Assembly (NCBI RefSeq): GCF_947493425.1
Contig: NZ_CANLRP010000095.1
Coordinates: forward strand, 1 to 32,809
Direction of reading: 5' to 3'
Source of the DNA: an uncultured Microscilla sp.
Lineage (GTDB): Bacteria > Bacteroidota > Bacteroidia > Cytophagales > Microscillaceae
Length of the DNA stretch: 32,809 bases
The notes under the pieces were generated by a model. That model worked only from the letters and a program-made list of their open reading frames with translations. It made no database searches and was not told where the DNA came from. The stretch's first letter is position 1, and every line of letters starts with the position of its first letter. The position numbers and the translations under genes were made by a program. This document shows, piece by piece, positions 30,998-32,809 of this stretch.

Positions 30998-31080
30998 CGT
31001 GAACCATTAGGTTGTGCGTTGGGTGAGAATCCCCTCTGCTTTAGCTTGGGGAGTAGTCAATACTCTGCCACCCTCACCGA
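30900..31080 (+). ncRNA. Predicted omega-RNA (right-end RNA) with guide
   Basis: By analogy with known TnpB systems the scaffold is the end of tnpB plus the right end up to 31060. It includes GAAT and an imperfect CCCC..GGGG hairpin (31031-31051). The guide is the flank just outside the element, beginning TACTCTGCC at 31061. The 5' end is not visible from sequence. Confidence 0.55.
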
Positions 31081-31893
31081 GTCAATGATAATGTCTTCGG
31101 CTGGCCACTCCGACTTCTTCGTTTTCACTGCGGCAATTTTGTCTAGCACATCAAATCCTTCCAATAGTTCGCCAAACACCGTATGCTTGCCGTCTAGTGA
31201 GGGCACCCCGCCAATATTGGTATATGCCTGCATTTGTGCCTGGGTAAAGTGAAGCTTCTCTTTTTGTGCCATATTGTTGAGCGTGGGCACATTGTACTTG
31301 GTGCCTTGCACTATATAAAAATTATAAGGATTAGAACGCTTCATGGGGTTGTTTTCGTACATTCGTGCTGTAGCAAGTGCCCCACGTTTATGAAAAAAAC
31401 GGTTGGGCTTTATTTCGTGCGGTATGCGATAACTGCCTATAATGCCCTTAAGTTTGATGCGGTGTAAACCACCACCACCACCACCTTGTATCATAAAATC
31501 TTTGACCACCCTATGAAACTGGGTACGGTCGAAATACTTGATTTTGGTCAATCTGATAAAGTTTGCCCTATGCAAAGGTGTTTCTTTGTAGAGCTTGAGC
31601 TTAAGGTTGCCCATTCGGGTATAAATCATGACTACATTTTCGGGGTGGGTTTCTCCATATTTTTTGAGTTCTTCTTCCACATTTTTTTGGGTAAGCGTAA
31701 CACTTGGCAGGTTAAACATTTGCCCCTTCTTTTTTTTCTTTTGCTGCCCTTTCTTTTTTTCGGTCACTTCCAGTTCTTCATCATAAGCACTATAAGAGGC
31801 ATTGGTAGTTTTTTTTTCGCTTTTGCCACAACTACACAACAAGGTAACTAGCAGCATTGCCCACAAAACAGGGGGAGTAAACAAATGATTCAT
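31057..31893 (-). CDS. Cyclophilin-type peptidyl-prolyl isomerase, lipoprotein
   Basis: A 278-aa protein. Starting at the ATG at 31893 gives a proper lipoprotein signal (MNHLFTPPVLWAMLLVTLLCSC-GK); longer in-frame starts run into the divergent gene. A Lys/Glu-rich linker (about 30-60) is followed by the cyclophilin domain (about 80-275): MIYTRMGNLKLKLY, FHRVVKDFMIQGG, FYIVQG, and HTVFGELLEGFDVLDKI. It catalyses proline cis-trans isomerisation, here on exported proteins. A run of six Gly follows MIQ. Low-complexity KKKGQQKKKKKGQ sits before the domain. The last codon and stop (Tyr, TGA) come from the inserted transposon; the ancestral protein ended at the preceding Glu. Confidence 0.93.
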   Translation of the reverse strand: MNHLFTPPVLWAMLLVTLLCSCGKSEKKTTNASYSAYDEELEVTEKKKGQQKKKKKGQMFNLPSVTLTQKNVEEELKKYGETHPENVVMIYTRMGNLKLKLYKETPLHRANFIRLTKIKYFDRTQFHRVVKDFMIQGGGGGGLHRIKLKGIIGSYRIPHEIKPNRFFHKRGALATARMYENNPMKRSNPYNFYIVQGTKYNVPTLNNMAQKEKLHFTQAQMQAYTNIGGVPSLDGKHTVFGELLEGFDVLDKIAAVKTKKSEWPAEDIIIDSVRVAEY

Positions 31894-31966
31894 TTTTTTT
31901 GGTTCAGGTTTTTGTAATATTACAAAATGGTAATTTTCAACAAATTTAAAATAAATTAAAGACATT

Positions 31967-32677
31967 ATGGCGAGCTTATACCTGGTACGACACGGACAAG
32001 CATCTTTTATGAAAAGCAACTATGACCAACTCTCTGACTTGGGCAAAACTCAGGCAAACCATTTGGGCGAATATTTGACAAAAGCGGGGCTTCAGTTTGA
32101 CATTGCCTGGCAAGGCGATTTGCAACGCCACCGTCAAACCAGCGAAGGGATTATAGAAAAATATGCCCTCAGTGCGGGGTTTCCTAAGGTGTTTACCAAT
32201 GCCGATTTTAATGAGCACCAAGGCGCCAGCATTTTTAATAAAATATTGCCCCAACTTATGGCCGATGCTCCTGAACTACAGGAGGCTATGGAGCAAAAAG
32301 GTAAAAATGACCCTGAAGTACGCAAAAGTATTTTGAAATTGTTTTTTCAATCGTTGAAGAAATGGGCAAAAGGCGAGCTTGGTTTAGAGGGGTATGAACC
32401 TTTTGTCGACTTTAAGGCACGTTGTCAACGGGCTTATCAAACTTTACTGAATGGAATGGAAGGCAAAAGTTCGGGCATTGTTATATCATCGGGTGGCACC
32501 ATTGGAGTACTCACTGGGTTGTTGTTGGGTATTAGCGACGAAAAAATGATGGAGCTCAACTGGCAGGTAATGAACACCTCTTTTACCGAGTTTCAGTATA
32601 ACAAAGGACAGTTTTATCTCAAGAGTTTCAACAACATTCCTCACTTGGCTACTCCAGCACTGGTTACTTACGTATAA
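31967..32677 (+). CDS. Histidine phosphatase superfamily protein (PGAM-like)
   Basis: A 236-aa cytoplasmic protein. The RHG motif is at residues 7-10 (LVRHGQAS), with nucleophilic His9. The later motif that normally reads 'xHGG' is SSGG here (IVISSGGTIG, about residue 175), so the usual second catalytic His is Ser. A subset of the superfamily shows the same change. The segment between, about 80-150, is a helical insert (LPQLMADAPELQEAMEQKG). A phosphatase on small phosphometabolites is plausible, but phosphoglycerate mutase activity is unlikely with this site. Divergent from the cyclophilin gene with 73 bp between starts. Confidence 0.88.
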   Translation: MASLYLVRHGQASFMKSNYDQLSDLGKTQANHLGEYLTKAGLQFDIAWQGDLQRHRQTSEGIIEKYALSAGFPKVFTNADFNEHQGASIFNKILPQLMADAPELQEAMEQKGKNDPEVRKSILKLFFQSLKKWAKGELGLEGYEPFVDFKARCQRAYQTLLNGMEGKSSGIVISSGGTIGVLTGLLLGISDEKMMELNWQVMNTSFTEFQYNKGQFYLKSFNNIPHLATPALVTYV

Positions 32678-32689
32678 ACTGCTTCTACA

Positions 32690-32752
32690 GGGTTGTATAG
32701 CTTGCCACACCACAACATTCACAGTCTGGCTATACTCTACCCGACGGTTTTT
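32690..32752 (+). terminator. Possible terminator after the phosphatase gene
   Basis: GTATAGC (32695-32701) / GCTATAC (32729-32735) with flanking GGGT/ACCC and a following GGTTTTT. The remaining ~60 bases to the window end show no gene. Confidence 0.45.
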
Positions 32753-32809
32753 CAGGGTTGGAAGTTTTGGTTCCATTTTTCATGAGCAACCGCTATTACC
32801 TTAAATAAT

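Larger units (their letters stand above)
29327..31060 (+). mobile_element. Complete IS200/IS605-family transposon, IS608 type
   Basis: 1734 bp with tnpA and tnpB divergent. The left flank is TTAC (29323-29326), the IS608-type target. The right end is TCAA (31057-31060), the IS608-type right cleavage site. Each end has an imperfect hairpin preceded by its guide tetranucleotide: AAAG (29342-29345) at the left and GAAT (31027-31030) at the right, the same pairing partners known from IS608. There is no target duplication, as expected for single-strand peel-and-paste transposition. Both genes look intact, so the copy may be active. It is inserted at the stop codon of the cyclophilin-type gene. Confidence 0.93.

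Noticed and set aside
31441..31500. Run of ACC repeats as a possible microsatellite locus
   Set aside because: It is simply the six-Gly stretch of the cyclophilin domain (after MIQ) read on the other strand.
31894..32019. N-terminal extension of the cyclophilin lipoprotein to an ATG at 32019
   Set aside because: It would overlap the divergent phosphatase start, and the lipoprotein signal begins only at the Met encoded at 31893.
32486..32776. 96-codon minus-strand frame at the window end
   Set aside because: Two thirds overlaps the phosphatase gene in antisense, and its upstream part covers a likely terminator hairpin.
1..32809. CRISPR array, prophage or classic defence island
   Set aside because: No regularly spaced repeats, no phage structural genes and no restriction or Cas genes other than the transposon's TnpB were found.

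Overview
The window looks like chromosome of a marine, gliding-type Bacteroidota (Cytophagales). The gene style and content resemble Microscilla, but that is inference, not a database match. Support comes from Bacteroidota-type promoters (TTG, about 20 bp, TAnnTTTG), few Shine-Dalgarno sites, SusC-like TonB receptor architecture with a carboxypeptidase-regulatory domain, many secreted or lipoproteins of unknown function, a LytS/LytTR pair, and protein families typical of the phylum.

Layout. 1-438: end of an rRNA operon (23S 3' end, 5S, terminator). 673-4733: mutS, a small two-helix membrane protein and a purine nucleoside phosphorylase. 4734-5372: a non-coding RNA locus ending in a tRNA-Asp-like gene and a strong terminator. 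It contains a circularly permuted tRNA-like structure in which the 3' half lies 38 nt upstream of the 5' half. This is the most unusual item in the window. 5374-9545: an AsmA-like envelope protein and two secreted proteins of unknown function. 9606-12745: a TonB receptor with a His-rich linker plus a lipoprotein, behind a promoter embedded in a duplicated palindromic operator (probable metal-regulated uptake). 12744-16090: a receiver-like protein, KTSC protein, DUF6939-like protein, acyl-CoA thioesterase and sucC. 16115-18193: a 692-aa protein with a repeated [IV]QxK leader of the kind seen on Bacteroidota DUF4157 and contractile-injection-associated proteins. 18694-19757: NADAR protein and a small membrane protein. 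19846-24291: fatty-aldehyde-type ALDH, SDR, TetR regulator and 3-hydroxyacyl-CoA dehydrogenase. A perfect 21-bp palindrome lies before tetR and a related one before the SDR, suggesting a small lipid/aldehyde regulon. 24363-28088: YtcJ-like amidohydrolase lipoprotein, then a LytS-type kinase with a LytTR regulator. 28091-29324: a frameshifted TPR pseudogene and two small unknown genes. 29327-31060: a complete IS608-type (IS200/IS605) transposon with tnpA, tnpB, both end hairpins, and matching cleavage and guide tetranucleotides. It sits exactly in the stop codon of the adjacent cyclophilin-type lipoprotein gene and supplies a new stop. 31967-32677: a histidine-phosphatase-superfamily protein lacking the usual second catalytic His.

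The window is mostly ordinary core chromosome with one recent transposon, one decayed gene and one unexplained structured RNA locus. No CRISPR array, prophage or gene cluster resembling a multi-gene defence system is visible.
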